A stretch of DNA of 64,000 nucleotides from Hasllibacter sp. MH4015 (GTDB lineage Bacteria > Pseudomonadota > Alphaproteobacteria > Rhodobacterales > Rhodobacteraceae), in assembly GCF_020177575.1 (NCBI RefSeq), contig NZ_JAHTBK010000001.1, forward strand, positions 124,001-188,000. Reading direction: 5' to 3'. The notes under the pieces were generated by a model. That model was not told the DNA's origin and ran no database searches. It saw nothing but the letters and a program-made list of their open reading frames with translations. The position numbers were made by a program, and so were the translations under genes. Below are positions 40,490-50,525 of the stretch, in pieces. Positions within the stretch are counted from its first letter, which is position 1. Every line of letters begins with the position of its first letter.

Positions 40490-41935
40490 CTACCCGTGAT
40501 GGGCCGCCACGGTTTTGAGCGTGGTGAAGGCGTAAAGCGCCTCGAACCCCTTCTCGCGGCCATGCCCGGACTGCCCGACACCGCCGAAGGGCAATTCCAC
40601 GCCACCTGCCGCGCCGTAATTGTTCACGAAGACCTGCCCGGCCTGGAGCCGTTTGGCCAGCCGCATCTGCCGCCCGCCATCGGCGCTCCAGACGGATGCC
40701 ACAAGCCCGTATTTCGTGCCGTTGGAAATGCGCACCGCGTCCTCCTCATCCTCGAAAGGGATCAGGACCTGCACGGGGCCGAAGATCTCCTCCTGCGCCA
40801 GGGGATGATCGGGCGCGATGTTGCCGATCAGCGTTGGGGCCACGTAATTGCCCCCCTCCGGCAGGTCGTCGGGCAAGGGGGCCTGCGCCAGCACCTGATC
40901 CGCGCCGGCCTGCGCCAGAAACCCGTCCACGATCCCCTTCTGGCGGGCGGAGACGAGCGGCCCGACATCGGCATCCTCCATCGCGGGTGCCACGCGCAGC
41001 TTGCCGATCGCGTCGGCCATTCGGGCGGCCAGATCATCGTGAATCTCCCGCTGCACAAGGATGCGCGACCCGGCGGAGCAGGTCTGGCCCGCATTCTGGA
41101 TGCCCGCGTTCACGAGGAACGGCAGCGCCTTGTCCAGGTCGGCATCGGCGAAGACCACTTGCGGGCTCTTGCCGCCCAGTTCCAGCGTGACGGGCACGAT
41201 ATGCTCCGCCGCCGCGATCTGCACGCGTCGCCCCGTGGCGACCGATCCGGTGAAGGACAGGTGCCGCACGCGGGCATCCGAGGTCAGCGCCGCGCCCGCC
41301 ACTGCCCCCAGCCCCGGCACCACGTTCAGCGCGCCTGCGGGCAGGCCCGCCTGTGCCGCCAGATCGGCGAAGGCGAGGGCGGTCAGGCACGCCTCCTCCG
41401 CCGGTTTCAGGACGCAGGCATTGCCCGTCGCCAAGGCCGCCCCGATGGAGCGCCCGATGATCTGCATCGGGTAATTCCACGGGATGATGTGGCCGGTGAC
41501 GCCGTGGGGTTCGCGCAGGGTGTAGACGGTGAACCCCTCACTGAACGGGATCGTCTGCCCCATCAGCTTGTCTGCCGCGCCGCCGTAAAACTCACAATAC
41601 CGCGCCAGCGCGACCACGTCGTTCTTCGCCTGTTTCAGGGGTTTTCCGACATCCGTGGTCTCCATCTCTGCCAGCGCATCGCCGTGCTCCAGCACCAGAT
41701 GCCCCAGCCGGAAGAGGATGCGCCCGCGTTCCGCCGCGCTCAACGCGCCCCATTCGCCTGCCAGCGCCTCCTCCGCCGCGCATACCGCCGCGTCGATATC
41801 CGCCGCGCCGCCCTTCGCGATTCGCGCGATTTCCGCGCCGGTGGACGGGTCGGTCACGGGCAAGGTCTCGCCCGAGGCGCAGGGTCGCCACTGGCCGCCA
41901 ACAAAGATGAGCTTGGGGTCAAACCACGGTGTCAT
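40490..41935 (-). CDS. Aldehyde dehydrogenase
   Basis: A 481-residue NAD(P)-dependent aldehyde dehydrogenase. IIPWNYPMQI and FTGSVATG are cofactor-site segments, the general base is the Glu of TLELGGKSP (about 252) and the nucleophile is the Cys of NAGQTCSAGSR (about 286). EEIFGPVQVLIPF and GGVELPFGGVGQSG complete the family. It most resembles betaine/gamma-aminobutyraldehyde-type enzymes. Its start overlaps the end of the fused ABC ATPase by 17 bases, so the peptide/amine transporter and this enzyme form one operon, suggesting uptake and oxidation of an amine-derived aldehyde. Confidence 0.93.
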   Translation of the reverse strand: MTPWFDPKLIFVGGQWRPCASGETLPVTDPSTGAEIARIAKGGAADIDAAVCAAEEALAGEWGALSAAERGRILFRLGHLVLEHGDALAEMETTDVGKPLKQAKNDVVALARYCEFYGGAADKLMGQTIPFSEGFTVYTLREPHGVTGHIIPWNYPMQIIGRSIGAALATGNACVLKPAEEACLTALAFADLAAQAGLPAGALNVVPGLGAVAGAALTSDARVRHLSFTGSVATGRRVQIAAAEHIVPVTLELGGKSPQVVFADADLDKALPFLVNAGIQNAGQTCSAGSRILVQREIHDDLAARMADAIGKLRVAPAMEDADVGPLVSARQKGIVDGFLAQAGADQVLAQAPLPDDLPEGGNYVAPTLIGNIAPDHPLAQEEIFGPVQVLIPFEDEEDAVRISNGTKYGLVASVWSADGGRQMRLAKRLQAGQVFVNNYGAAGGVELPFGGVGQSGHGREKGFEALYAFTTLKTVAAHHG

Positions 41936-43499
41936 GGCGCTCTCCTAAATCGTTGGGCAGCATGGGGGCTGCGGCCAGAAGTTGCTGCGTGTAGGGGTGG
42001 CGCGGGGCGGTGAAGATGTCTTCCGTCGCGCCCTGTTCCACGATCTGCCCCTTTTGCATGACCAGCACCCGGTCGGTGATGGCGCGCACCACGGTCAGAT
42101 CGTGGGAAATGAACAGGTAGCTGAGGCCGAATTCCGCCTGCAATTCCGCCAGAAGATCAAGGATCTGCGCCCGCACCGATACGTCGAGCGCGCTGACGGC
42201 CTCGTCGAGGACCAGCAGTTTGGGCCGGGTGATCAGCGCGCGCGCGATGGCGATGCGCTGCCGCTGCCCGCCGGAAAATTCGTGGGGATATTTCTGCGCA
42301 TCGTCGGGGGAGAGGCGCACGGCGCGGAGCGCGTCGGCCACGGCAGGGCCGCGCGCGGGCGGCGTGTCGAGCAGGTAGAACGGCTCCGTCACGATGCGGT
42401 CGACGCGCCAGCGGGGATTGAAGCTGCCATAGGGGTCCTGGAACACCACCTGCACATCGGCGCGGCGCGCGCGGGGCATGGCAGGGTGCACGGCATGGCC
42501 GTTGAGCGTGATCTGCCCGGATGTGATCGGGTCGAGCCCGAGGATCGCGCGGGTCAGGGTGGATTTCCCGCAACCGCTTTCGCCCACCAGGCCCAGGCTT
42601 TCGCCGCGCACCAGATCGAAGCTGACCCCATCGACGGCGCGCACCGGATCGCCGCGGGTGAAGCCCTGTCGCGGGCCGGGGTAGTGGCGGTGGACATCCG
42701 AGAGGCGGAGGATCGCATCCTCCCTCGGTTCCGCCGCGCGGGCCGGTTGGTGGGAGGACGCCTCAAACAGCGCGCGGGTATAGGGGTGGGCCTGATCGCG
42801 CAGAACCTGCGCCGTCGCGCCCTGTTCCACGATTTGCCCCGCCTGCATAACGGCGATGCGGTCGGCCATGTCCGACACGACGGCGAGGTCGTGGGTGATG
42901 AGCAGAAGCGACATCTCCTCCTCCGCGACAAGGCCCTTGAGCAGGTCGAGGATCTGCGCCTGCGTTGTCACGTCAAGCGCGGTTGTCGGTTCATCGGCGA
43001 TCAGAAGGCGGGGATGCAGCGCGATGGCGGCCGCGATGCAGACCCGTTGCCGTTGCCCGCCGGACAATTCGTGGGGATAGCGGTCGAGCCCGATCATCGG
43101 CAGGCCCACGCGGTCCAGGCGGTCGCGGGCGATTTCCCGCGCTTCGTGCCGTCCCGCCGCGCGATGGATCAGCAACGTCTCCGCCACCTGGTCGCCGATG
43201 GTCTGCACGGGATTCAGCGCCGTCATCGGCTCCTGAAAGATCATCGCGATGTCGTTGCCGCGCAGGTGCTGCATCTGCGCCTCGGACTTGGTCAGCAGGT
43301 CGGCGCCGTCCAGTCGCGCTTGCCCCGTGACCGTGAAACTGCGCGGCTGGAGGCCCATCAGCGACAGGGCGGTCATGGACTTGCCCGACCCGCTTTCGCC
43401 GACGAGCCCGAAAATCTCCCCCTCCGCGATGCGCAGGGACACATCGCGCAAGATGTCCACCGCGCCGACCTTGAGGGACATGTTGGATATGTCGATCAT
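41919..43499 (-). CDS. Fused peptide-type ABC transporter ATPase (DppD-DppF)
   Basis: A 526-residue protein with two complete ABC domains of the dipeptide/oligopeptide/nickel family. Domain one (1-260): Walker A GESGSGKS, signature [15 protein letters not shown], Walker [14 protein letters not shown]. Domain two (about 270-526): Walker A GESGCGKS, signature [15 protein letters not shown], Walker [14 protein letters not shown]. Each ends in the extension with HPYTRALF or HPYTQQLL typical of DppD/OppF. It therefore works with the two permeases encoded just upstream (ATGA overlap). Confidence 0.93.
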   Translation of the reverse strand: MIDISNMSLKVGAVDILRDVSLRIAEGEIFGLVGESGSGKSMTALSLMGLQPRSFTVTGQARLDGADLLTKSEAQMQHLRGNDIAMIFQEPMTALNPVQTIGDQVAETLLIHRAAGRHEAREIARDRLDRVGLPMIGLDRYPHELSGGQRQRVCIAAAIALHPRLLIADEPTTALDVTTQAQILDLLKGLVAEEEMSLLLITHDLAVVSDMADRIAVMQAGQIVEQGATAQVLRDQAHPYTRALFEASSHQPARAAEPREDAILRLSDVHRHYPGPRQGFTRGDPVRAVDGVSFDLVRGESLGLVGESGCGKSTLTRAILGLDPITSGQITLNGHAVHPAMPRARRADVQVVFQDPYGSFNPRWRVDRIVTEPFYLLDTPPARGPAVADALRAVRLSPDDAQKYPHEFSGGQRQRIAIARALITRPKLLVLDEAVSALDVSVRAQILDLLAELQAEFGLSYLFISHDLTVVRAITDRVLVMQKGQIVEQGATEDIFTAPRHPYTQQLLAAAPMLPNDLGERHDTVV

Positions 43500-44323
43500 A
43501 CGCCCCGCACCCGCCGCAGCCGAGGGTCGAGCGCATCGCGCAAACCATCACCCATCAGATTTAGACCCAGCACCATCACCACGATGGCAAGCCCCGGCAG
43601 GACGGCGAGTGACGGGTGGGAATAGATCATGGTCTGGGACTCCGCCAGCATCTTGCCGATGGAGGAGGTGGGCGGCTGCGCCCCCAGGTTTACATAGCTG
43701 AGCGCGGCTTCGGCCAGGATGCCGAGGGAGAACTGAATCGTCGCCTGCACGATCAGAAGGTTCGCGATGTTGGGCAGCACGTGTTCGGCGCTGATCCGGG
43801 CGCGGGATTTGCCCGCGGTGCGCGCGGCGAGAATGTAATCGAGCGTCCAGATCGGCAGCGCGCCGCCACGGGCCACGCGGGCGAAGACGGGAATGTTGAA
43901 GATCCCGATGGCGATGATCGCGTTGGTGGCCGATGGCCCGTAGGTGGCGGTGATCAGGATCGCGATGACCAGCGACGGGAAGGCAAAGATCAGATCGTTG
44001 CCGCGCATGATGATCTCATCAAGCAGCGACCCGCGCGTGGCGGCCGCCGCCAGCCCCAGAGGGACGCCCACGACAATGCCGAGGCCCACGGCGATCAGCG
44101 CCACGGCGATGGAGGTGCGGCTGCCCTCCATCAGCATCGACACCATGTCGCGCCCGAATTGGTCCGTTCCCAGCCAATAGGTGGCGGAGCGGGGCTGCAA
44201 CCGCTCCGAGATCCGCAGATCGGTGATGTCGTGGGGCGTCCAGACGAGTGACAGAAGCGCGATGCCCACGAAGAAGGCCGTGATGATCGCGCCGACGACC
44301 AAGGTGGGGGGCAGACGGTTCAT
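43496..44323 (-). CDS. Peptide-type ABC transporter permease (DppC-like)
   Basis: A 275-residue membrane protein of the BPD_transp_1 family. The N-terminal span is followed by the DppC/OppC-type periplasmic segment SATYWLGTDQFGRDMVSMLM. The ATPase-coupling EAA-like loop is EAALSYVNLGAQPPTSSIGK. Six spans. It overlaps the second permease gene upstream and the ATPase gene downstream by four bases each. Together with DppB-like it forms the heterodimeric channel. Confidence 0.93.
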   Translation of the reverse strand: MNRLPPTLVVGAIITAFFVGIALLSLVWTPHDITDLRISERLQPRSATYWLGTDQFGRDMVSMLMEGSRTSIAVALIAVGLGIVVGVPLGLAAAATRGSLLDEIIMRGNDLIFAFPSLVIAILITATYGPSATNAIIAIGIFNIPVFARVARGGALPIWTLDYILAARTAGKSRARISAEHVLPNIANLLIVQATIQFSLGILAEAALSYVNLGAQPPTSSIGKMLAESQTMIYSHPSLAVLPGLAIVVMVLGLNLMGDGLRDALDPRLRRVRGV

Positions 44324-45261
44324 TTGCGCCGCAACCTCGGGTCCACCAGCGCGTAGGCGATATCCACGAGGAACGTCACCACGATGACCGCGAAGACCAG
44401 CAACATGGTCACGCTTTCCACCACGACCAGGTCACGCTGGGTGATGCCCTGGAAGATCAGCCGCCCCAGGCCGGGCAGGAAGAATACGTTTTCGATGATG
44501 ATCGCGCCCGCCAGGAGGAAGCTGAATTGCAGGCCGATGATCGTCAGCACCGGGATCAGCGCGTTTTTCAGGGCGTGGCGGCGCGTGGCCTGACCGGGGC
44601 TGAGCCCCTTGGCGCGCGCGGTGCGGATGTAATCCTGGTCCATCGTCTCGATCAGGGCGGAGCGCATGACGCGCGCGAGGATCGAGGCCTGCGGCAGGGC
44701 GAGCGCGATGGCGGGCAGTGTCAGCGCTTTCAGGGCGGCCAGAGGTTCATCCCAGCCGGGGAAACCGCCCGCGGAGAACCATTGCAACGTCACCGCGAAG
44801 AGCAGCACCAGCAGCATGGCGAACCAGAAATTCGGCACCGCGATGCCCAGTTGCGTGCCGCCCATGATCGCGAAATCGCCGAAGCGCCCCCGGTTGGATG
44901 CCGCGATCAGGCCCACGGGGATGGCGATCAGCGTCGACAGGATCAGGGCGAATATGGCCAGCGGCAGGGACACCCAGATACGGTCCAGCACAAGCTCCGC
45001 CACCGGGACGCGGTAGGTGTAGGAGGTGCCGAAATCCCCCATCACCATGCCCGAAACCCAGCTCACATAGCGTTCCACCATCGACCCGCCCAGGCCCAGT
45101 TCCGCGCGCAGGTTGGCAATGGCCTCGTCCGTGGCATTCAGCCCCAGCATGAAGGCCGCCGGGTCGCCCGGGATCACCTCGATCAGCGCGAAGATCACGA
45201 CACTGGCCACCACGAGGGACAGGGTTAGCGAAAGCGCGCGGATAAGCAGGTAGCGGATCAT
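44320..45261 (-). CDS. Peptide-type ABC transporter permease (DppB-like)
   Basis: A 313-residue membrane permease of the DppB/OppB/GsiC type. It begins [20 protein letters not shown], has the conserved [17 protein letters not shown] segment in the first periplasmic loop and the coupling motif [11 protein letters not shown] before [20 protein letters not shown]. It is now the first gene of the transporter operon; the predicted binding-protein gene lies 3.7 kb upstream. A 198-base spacer separates it from the divergent Hint-domain gene. Confidence 0.93.
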   Translation of the reverse strand: MIRYLLIRALSLTLSLVVASVVIFALIEVIPGDPAAFMLGLNATDEAIANLRAELGLGGSMVERYVSWVSGMVMGDFGTSYTYRVPVAELVLDRIWVSLPLAIFALILSTLIAIPVGLIAASNRGRFGDFAIMGGTQLGIAVPNFWFAMLLVLLFAVTLQWFSAGGFPGWDEPLAALKALTLPAIALALPQASILARVMRSALIETMDQDYIRTARAKGLSPGQATRRHALKNALIPVLTIIGLQFSFLLAGAIIIENVFFLPGLGRLIFQGITQRDLVVVESVTMLLVFAVIVVTFLVDIAYALVDPRLRRK

Positions 45262-45459
45262 GGAAGGGACGTTATTGCGCCTGACGCGGATCGGCCAGAG
45301 GGCGCAGGCCGATTGCCGGCGCGGCGCATTGTTTCCAAATTTCCTTGGGTTCGCCGCATTTCCGGCAGGTTTGTTTCCGATCCTTGGACAAATTTACGCA
45401 ATGTTTCGGCGCGTGATGTCCATGCGCCGAGTGCCAAGGGAAAGTGCGCAGAGGGCATC

Positions 45460-46470
45460 ATGCCGACACTTGTCATCTACGAGATCAACGTCGATCCGCT
45501 GAGCTCGTCCAACGTGACGGTGCTCAACGAATACATTGTTGACGTGATTGATGACGACCCGTTTCTGCAAGACCCCGATGCGGGCGGCGGCCTGCAACTT
45601 GATGTCAGCGGCGTGCCGGGGTTCCTGGGCACATCCAGCAATTTCCAGGTGTTCGAGACCTATTCCGGCAACCTTGCCGGCTCCCCCGTCAGCTTCACGT
45701 TGCTGCAATATTCCAACCCGCAATACATCATCGCCACGCAAGGCACGTTCGATGTGGGTGACACGATCACCGGCACCAACAATTCCATCGTCACCGCCCC
45801 GCCAAGCACCTATTCGACCCTGCCCGATTACGTCTGTTTCTGTGCCGATACGCTGATCGACACGCCGGGTGGCCCGCGCCGGGTGGGGGATTTGCAGGTG
45901 GGGGACCTGGTGCGCGTCGATGGCGGGCGCGCCAAGCCGATCAAATGGATCGGGCGCAACCGGCTGGACGCCGACGACCTCGCCCGCAATCCGCATCTGC
46001 GTCCGATCCGCTTCGCGCCCGACGCGCTGGCGCCCGGCGTTCCCTCGCGGGCCGTTTCCGTGTCGCCGCAGCACCGGATCGCTGTCAGCGCCGGGGCAAG
46101 TGCCGTCCTTCTGGGGGCCGACGACGTGCTGGTCCCCGCCCTGTGCCTGCGCGCCATTGACGGGGTGGAGGTGATCGCCGACACGGACGCGGTCGAATAC
46201 GTGCACATTTTGCTGGACGACCACGACCTGGTCAGTGCATCCGGCCTGTGGTCCGAGACGTTGTTCCTGGGCGACACGATGATGACGGCCATCGGAGAAC
46301 AATCGCACCGCGAAATCGTGCGCCTTTTCCCGCAATCGCGCGACCGGGGGCAGGGGTTGATGGAAACCTGCCTGCCCGTCGTCCGCCCGTTCGAGGCCAG
46401 CACCGCCGTCCCGGATTTCGGGGCCTATGTCGCGGACAGGGAGTGCGAGGCGGCGCGCGCCATCGCGTGA
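45460..46470 (+). CDS. Hint (Hedgehog/intein)-domain protein
   Basis: A 336-residue protein. Residues 1-120 form a beta-rich, Asn/Ser/Thr-rich region with no signal peptide. Residues about 124-290 form a Hint_2 domain: the [20 protein letters not shown] block with candidate nucleophile C126 and [11 protein letters not shown] with the block histidine. The C-terminus lacks the His-Asn pair needed for intein splicing, so at most a self-cleavage or ester transfer is expected. Such proteins are common and multi-copy in Rhodobacterales and often occur in type I-secreted proteins; here no RTX repeats are visible. Function unknown. Confidence 0.8.
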   Translation: MPTLVIYEINVDPLSSSNVTVLNEYIVDVIDDDPFLQDPDAGGGLQLDVSGVPGFLGTSSNFQVFETYSGNLAGSPVSFTLLQYSNPQYIIATQGTFDVGDTITGTNNSIVTAPPSTYSTLPDYVCFCADTLIDTPGGPRRVGDLQVGDLVRVDGGRAKPIKWIGRNRLDADDLARNPHLRPIRFAPDALAPGVPSRAVSVSPQHRIAVSAGASAVLLGADDVLVPALCLRAIDGVEVIADTDAVEYVHILLDDHDLVSASGLWSETLFLGDTMMTAIGEQSHREIVRLFPQSRDRGQGLMETCLPVVRPFEASTAVPDFGAYVADRECEAARAIA

Positions 46471-46488
46471 CCCGCGTGGCGGGCGGGC

Positions 46489-47880
46489 CTAGTCCGCGTC
46501 CAGGTCGGCCCCGTCCGTCTCAACCCCGTCAGCGACTTCCGCGTCGATGATATAGACCGCGCCGGTGCCCTCATCCTCTTGCACGGCTTCGATCCCCAGA
46601 TCGCCATCATCGTTACCCACCGTGGCCCCGCCAACGACGGTCAGTTGCAGATCGCCGCCATCCTCCTCTTCGAACACCATGCCGACGCCGCCATTGCCGA
46701 TCATCTCGGACCCGAAGACAAGTCCCGTGACGTCGCCCGGCCCGGATTCGGAGATCTTGATCCCGTCATCGGCATTGTCGGCGGCAAAGGCGACGATGAA
46801 GGTGGCCGTAGCGTCGCCGGGGCCTTCCTCGTCGAAATCGTATCCTTCATCGAGGTTGCCGTTCATCGTGCCGCCGTTGATGTCCACGATCAGGTTGCCC
46901 GGCCCGGCCTCATCAATGTCAAAGCCGTCATCCACGTCGATGCCGAAGGCGTATTCCGCCACGCTGCCATCATCGTGAAGCGCCACCTCGCGTTCGAAAC
47001 AGCGATCGTCGGGGGAGCCTGTGACAGGCCCTGGAATGTCGCCTTCGGCCTGCACGCCTTGTGCGAATTCGCGCTCGTCCGGCTCCGGCAGGAAGACGTC
47101 CAAGAGGTCGGGCGCGCAATAACCGCCATTGGCGGTGAAGGTGCCTTGCGTGACCGACGCGATGACGTTGCCGTCCTGCCCCTCGTCCAGTTCCACGCCG
47201 TCGGCGCCGACCCCGTCCACATACAGGCCGATCGCGTCGAAGACGATGTCGCCGGGGCCGCGTTCATCGACGCGCAGGCCGTCGGCATCGAACCGACCAT
47301 AGGCACTGTCCACGATCCGCACGTCGAGCAATTCAACGGCGATGGAGGCATCGGATCCGCCCCCGTCGCCGCCGCCCCCGCTGCCGCATTCATCGCCGAG
47401 CGAGCAATCGGAGATGTGGATGCCGTGGCCCGCGGTCCCGGTCACGAGAACCCCGGTCAGGCGCAGGGTGACGGTGCCGGTCGCCCCGTCCGGCACGGCC
47501 ATGAAAAGGCCCTTGCCGCTGCCCTGTTGGTCGATGGAGAAATCGCCGGGCCCGTGGAATTGCAGATTGTGGATGCTCAGCCCGCCGGTCGCCGTCGTCT
47601 CCAGCAAGGTGAAATCGCCGCCCGCGCGGATGGCCTGCCCCTGACCGTGGAGTGTCAGGCGGTCCACGCCGCTATAGCTGAGCGTGGAGGTCAGGGTGAT
47701 GTCGTCGATTGTTTCTATGAAGATGACATCTTCGCCGTCGCCTACCGACGCGGCCGAGGCAAGCGCCGCGCGCAGGCTGCCCTCACCGGCATCGGCCCCG
47801 TTGGTCACGATGAAGGTTTCGCCCATGGCGGGCAGCGCGGCGAAGGCGCAAAGGGCGGTGGTGGCAAGCAGGCGTGTCAT
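46489..47880 (-). CDS. Exported Asp/Gly-rich protein, probable parallel beta-helix
   Basis: A 463-residue secreted protein with a signal peptide (MTRLLATTALCAFAALPAMG). The mature chain begins FIVTNGADAGEGSLRAALAS, a pattern typical of CSLREA/polymorphic-outer-membrane-type beta-helix proteins. Repeated acidic turns follow (DERGPGD, DEAGPGN, DEEGPGD, SESGPGD) every 30-60 residues. The acidity suggests calcium binding. The GGGGGA ribosome site supports the ATG at 47880 rather than 47898. It could be a surface layer, adhesin or polysaccharide-acting protein, with no catalytic residues identified. Confidence 0.7.
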   Translation of the reverse strand: MTRLLATTALCAFAALPAMGETFIVTNGADAGEGSLRAALASAASVGDGEDVIFIETIDDITLTSTLSYSGVDRLTLHGQGQAIRAGGDFTLLETTATGGLSIHNLQFHGPGDFSIDQQGSGKGLFMAVPDGATGTVTLRLTGVLVTGTAGHGIHISDCSLGDECGSGGGGDGGGSDASIAVELLDVRIVDSAYGRFDADGLRVDERGPGDIVFDAIGLYVDGVGADGVELDEGQDGNVIASVTQGTFTANGGYCAPDLLDVFLPEPDEREFAQGVQAEGDIPGPVTGSPDDRCFEREVALHDDGSVAEYAFGIDVDDGFDIDEAGPGNLIVDINGGTMNGNLDEGYDFDEEGPGDATATFIVAFAADNADDGIKISESGPGDVTGLVFGSEMIGNGGVGMVFEEEDGGDLQLTVVGGATVGNDDGDLGIEAVQEDEGTGAVYIIDAEVADGVETDGADLDAD

Positions 47881-47968
47881 GGGTCCCCCGGTGGTCATGT
47901 TCGTCTGGTCCCGGGTCTAGCGGGCGGACATGACGGGACCATGACACGGGCAGGCGGTCTGCGTCACG

Positions 47969-48922
47969 TCATGGCGCGTCGAGAAAGCCAAAGCTGGGAT
48001 CGGTGCAGGCCGCCCCGGCGGATGGCCGGACGTCATTGGCCCGCACGTGCTGCAACAATTCGATGAGCGGCTCCAATGTGTCGCCATATTCGGCCAGAAT
48101 CGCATCGAACCCAGCCCGGTCATCGGCAAATTCGCCATCACCGAAGAGCTCCCAAGCCGCCTCCGCCGGATCGCCCCTGTCCTCAGGCATGGAGGCAAGC
48201 AGGCTTGGCAGGAGCGTCGCGATGCGCAGAACATCGATCCGTGGCGTCTCGTCGGGATTTGGCTCACCAAACATGGGGGCAAGGGCGGCAAGCTCCGTGT
48301 GAAAGGCCTGCCCAAGGGCAAATCCACGTAAAGCCAGCCGAAACCGCGCCTCCGCCTCCGACGGGTCGGGATCGGCGAAAAGCGGTGCAAGGACGCGGAT
48401 TTCGCACCCGGCCATGCGCGTGATGGAGACGTTGAACGCCAGGGGATAGGTTCGGATCACGTCCCTTGTGGCGGCGTCGGTTTCAAAGAAGTGCCAGTCG
48501 CCGGCCGTGCCGCTGAGGGTGAAGCCGGTATCGGTCGACGTCAGGCGGGCCCCGGTCAGCCCGTTCAGGACCGGATCGGTATAGACCTCACGGACCGGGC
48601 GGGAATTCGCGGCCTCCAACGGCGTGTCGGTGTCGATCACGACATCGCTCAGCCGGAGGATATCGTTTTCGAGGATCGCCGTGGCCGTCGCCACGTTGGC
48701 GGCATAGATGCAGGCCCCCGTCGTGTCACATTCGTCGATATTCAGCGCTACCCCGCCGGAGATTTCCACGGCCAGCGCCGCGCCCTCCACATGGAGCGTG
48801 ACATAGCGGGCAAAGACATTATCGGGCCAGATATACGTGCCCAACATGAATTCGCCCTGGGGCAGGGGATCGGCCAAGGCAGGCAAAGCGGCGCAGCAGA
48901 GAGCCGCGGTCAGGAAACGCAT
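47969..48922 (-). CDS. Exported protein of unknown function
   Basis: A 317-residue protein with a signal peptide (MRFLTAALCCAALPALA, cleavage before DPLPQ). The N-terminal half is beta-rich (GEFMLGTYIWPDNVFARYVT, GVALNIDECDTTGACIYAAN with a cysteine pair). The C-terminal half is helical and acidic (ELFGDGEFADDRAGFDAILA). A late cysteine (AACTDPSFGF) may pair with another. The start at 48922 is set by the signal peptide. It lies 88 bases upstream of the beta-helix gene on the same strand, so both may be secreted together. No family recognised. Confidence 0.65.
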   Translation of the reverse strand: MRFLTAALCCAALPALADPLPQGEFMLGTYIWPDNVFARYVTLHVEGAALAVEISGGVALNIDECDTTGACIYAANVATATAILENDILRLSDVVIDTDTPLEAANSRPVREVYTDPVLNGLTGARLTSTDTGFTLSGTAGDWHFFETDAATRDVIRTYPLAFNVSITRMAGCEIRVLAPLFADPDPSEAEARFRLALRGFALGQAFHTELAALAPMFGEPNPDETPRIDVLRIATLLPSLLASMPEDRGDPAEAAWELFGDGEFADDRAGFDAILAEYGDTLEPLIELLQHVRANDVRPSAGAACTDPSFGFLDAP

Positions 48923-48941
48923 GGGGCACGACCTCACTGGG

Positions 48942-48970
48942 AAAAAGCCCCCCGCCCGAGGGCGAGGGGT
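48942..48970 (-). terminator. Terminator of the substrate-binding protein gene
   Basis: On the minus strand, CCCCTCGCCC-TC-GGGCGGGGGG (one wobble) is followed by CTTTTT. It lies nine bases after the binding-protein stop and separates that gene from the downstream exported-protein gene. Confidence 0.85.
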
Positions 48971-48978
48971 TGGTCCTG

Positions 48979-50451
48979 TCACTGGGTCCAGCTGACGCCG
49001 GTGAGGTCGTTGGCCTGGGTGGGGGAGTTTTCCCACAGGCCGGTGATGTTGGCATTTGCCACGCCCGTTTTGGCCAGCTGGAACAGGTAGGCATTGACGT
49101 AATCGCCCGCGATCATCTCCTGCGCGGCCTGGTTGATGCGCGTCCGCTCCGCCGGGTCGGCGGTTACGGACAGCTCCTCCATCAGGGCCTGGAAATCCGG
49201 ATTGTCATACTGGAAGTAGTATTCCGGGCGCGCGTAGATGTTGATGTCGGCGGGTTCGGTGTGGCTGACGATGGTCAGGTCGAAATCATAGCCGCGGAAC
49301 ACCTGCTCAAGCCATTGCGCCCATTCCAGGTTGGTGATCTCCGTCTCGATCCCCACATCACGGAGCTGGCTGGCGATGATCTCTCCCCCACGACGGGCAT
49401 AGGACGGCGGCGGCAACATCATGCGCAGCGTAAGGTTTTCAACGCCCGCTTCGGCCAGCAATTCGCGGGCGCGGTCGGGGTTGAACTCGGAATTGCCCGT
49501 CAGATCCACGTAGTCGGGATTATGGGGCGCGAAATGGGTGCCGATGGGCGTGCCATAGCCGAACATCGCGCCGTCGATGATGTCCTGCCGGTTGATCGCG
49601 TGGCTGATCGCCTGCCGCACCAGCGGATTGTCGAGCGGTTCGGCCCCATTGTTCATGGCAAGGATCGTCTCCCCCTCGGTGGAGCCGACGATGACGTTGA
49701 AGCGGGGATCACCGTCGAATTGCGACAGGGTTTCGGGCGCGGGGAAGACCGGGAAAGCGTCCACATCCCCCGCCATCAGCGCGGCGAAGGCGGCGTTGGG
49801 GTCCGAGATGAAGCGGAACGTCACCTCCGTCAGGGCGGGGGCGTCGCCCCAGTAATCGTCGTTGCGCACAAGCGATACGCTGTCACCCTGTGCCCAGTTC
49901 TCGAACCGGAAGGCGCCGGTGCCGATCGGGTTGGTGGCGTTGGTCTCCGCCGAAGCGGGGTCGACGATCACCGCGTCCCCCCAGGCCATGTCGAAGAGGA
50001 AAGCGCCGTCCGGCCCGTCGAGCGTGATGGTGACGGTGGTGTCGTCCACGGCTTCCACGCTCACGATATTCTCGAACAGGGCGGTCTGGGCGTTTGTCGT
50101 ATCGTCCGCGCGCGCCCGGTCGAAGGAAAAGACGACATCTTCTGCCGTCATCGCTTCGCCGTCGTGGAAGGTCACGCCGGAGCGCAGGTTGAAGGTGTAG
50201 ACTGTCCCATCCTCCGAAATGTCCCACGATTCCGCGAGGCCGGGGATGACCGAGCCGTCGGCGGCAAAGCGTGTCAGCCCTTCGAAGACGTTGGAATAGA
50301 CCACTTCGTCGATGGCCGCCGCCGCCCCGCCCGTGGGGTCAAGCATCGGCGGTTCAAGCTGCATCCCGATGGTGATGGTGGTCTGCTGGGCCATCGCGGG
50401 TGCGGCGCACAAAGCCAAAGCAGCCGCAGACAGGCGGAGGGTGCGGTTCAT
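48979..50451 (-). CDS. Peptide-type ABC transporter substrate-binding protein
   Basis: A 490-residue periplasmic SBP_bac_5 protein with a signal peptide (1-21, ending APAMA before QQTTI). Family blocks are EGLTRFAADGSVIPGLAESW, YTFNLRSGVTFHDGEAMTAE, and VRQAISHAINRQDIIDGAMF. It binds peptides or other polar oligomers. It most likely serves the DppBC-DF permease system 3.7 kb downstream, but a terminator and three genes separate them, so expression is independent. No lipobox. Confidence 0.92.
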   Translation of the reverse strand: MNRTLRLSAAALALCAAPAMAQQTTITIGMQLEPPMLDPTGGAAAAIDEVVYSNVFEGLTRFAADGSVIPGLAESWDISEDGTVYTFNLRSGVTFHDGEAMTAEDVVFSFDRARADDTTNAQTALFENIVSVEAVDDTTVTITLDGPDGAFLFDMAWGDAVIVDPASAETNATNPIGTGAFRFENWAQGDSVSLVRNDDYWGDAPALTEVTFRFISDPNAAFAALMAGDVDAFPVFPAPETLSQFDGDPRFNVIVGSTEGETILAMNNGAEPLDNPLVRQAISHAINRQDIIDGAMFGYGTPIGTHFAPHNPDYVDLTGNSEFNPDRARELLAEAGVENLTLRMMLPPPSYARRGGEIIASQLRDVGIETEITNLEWAQWLEQVFRGYDFDLTIVSHTEPADINIYARPEYYFQYDNPDFQALMEELSVTADPAERTRINQAAQEMIAGDYVNAYLFQLAKTGVANANITGLWENSPTQANDLTGVSWTQ

Positions 50452-50525
50452 GGTGATCTCTCCCTGAAATTGTTGTTTTCCGCATTGTGCCGCAGGATCG
50501 GCGCGGAATCCCAGAGAAAACTGAC

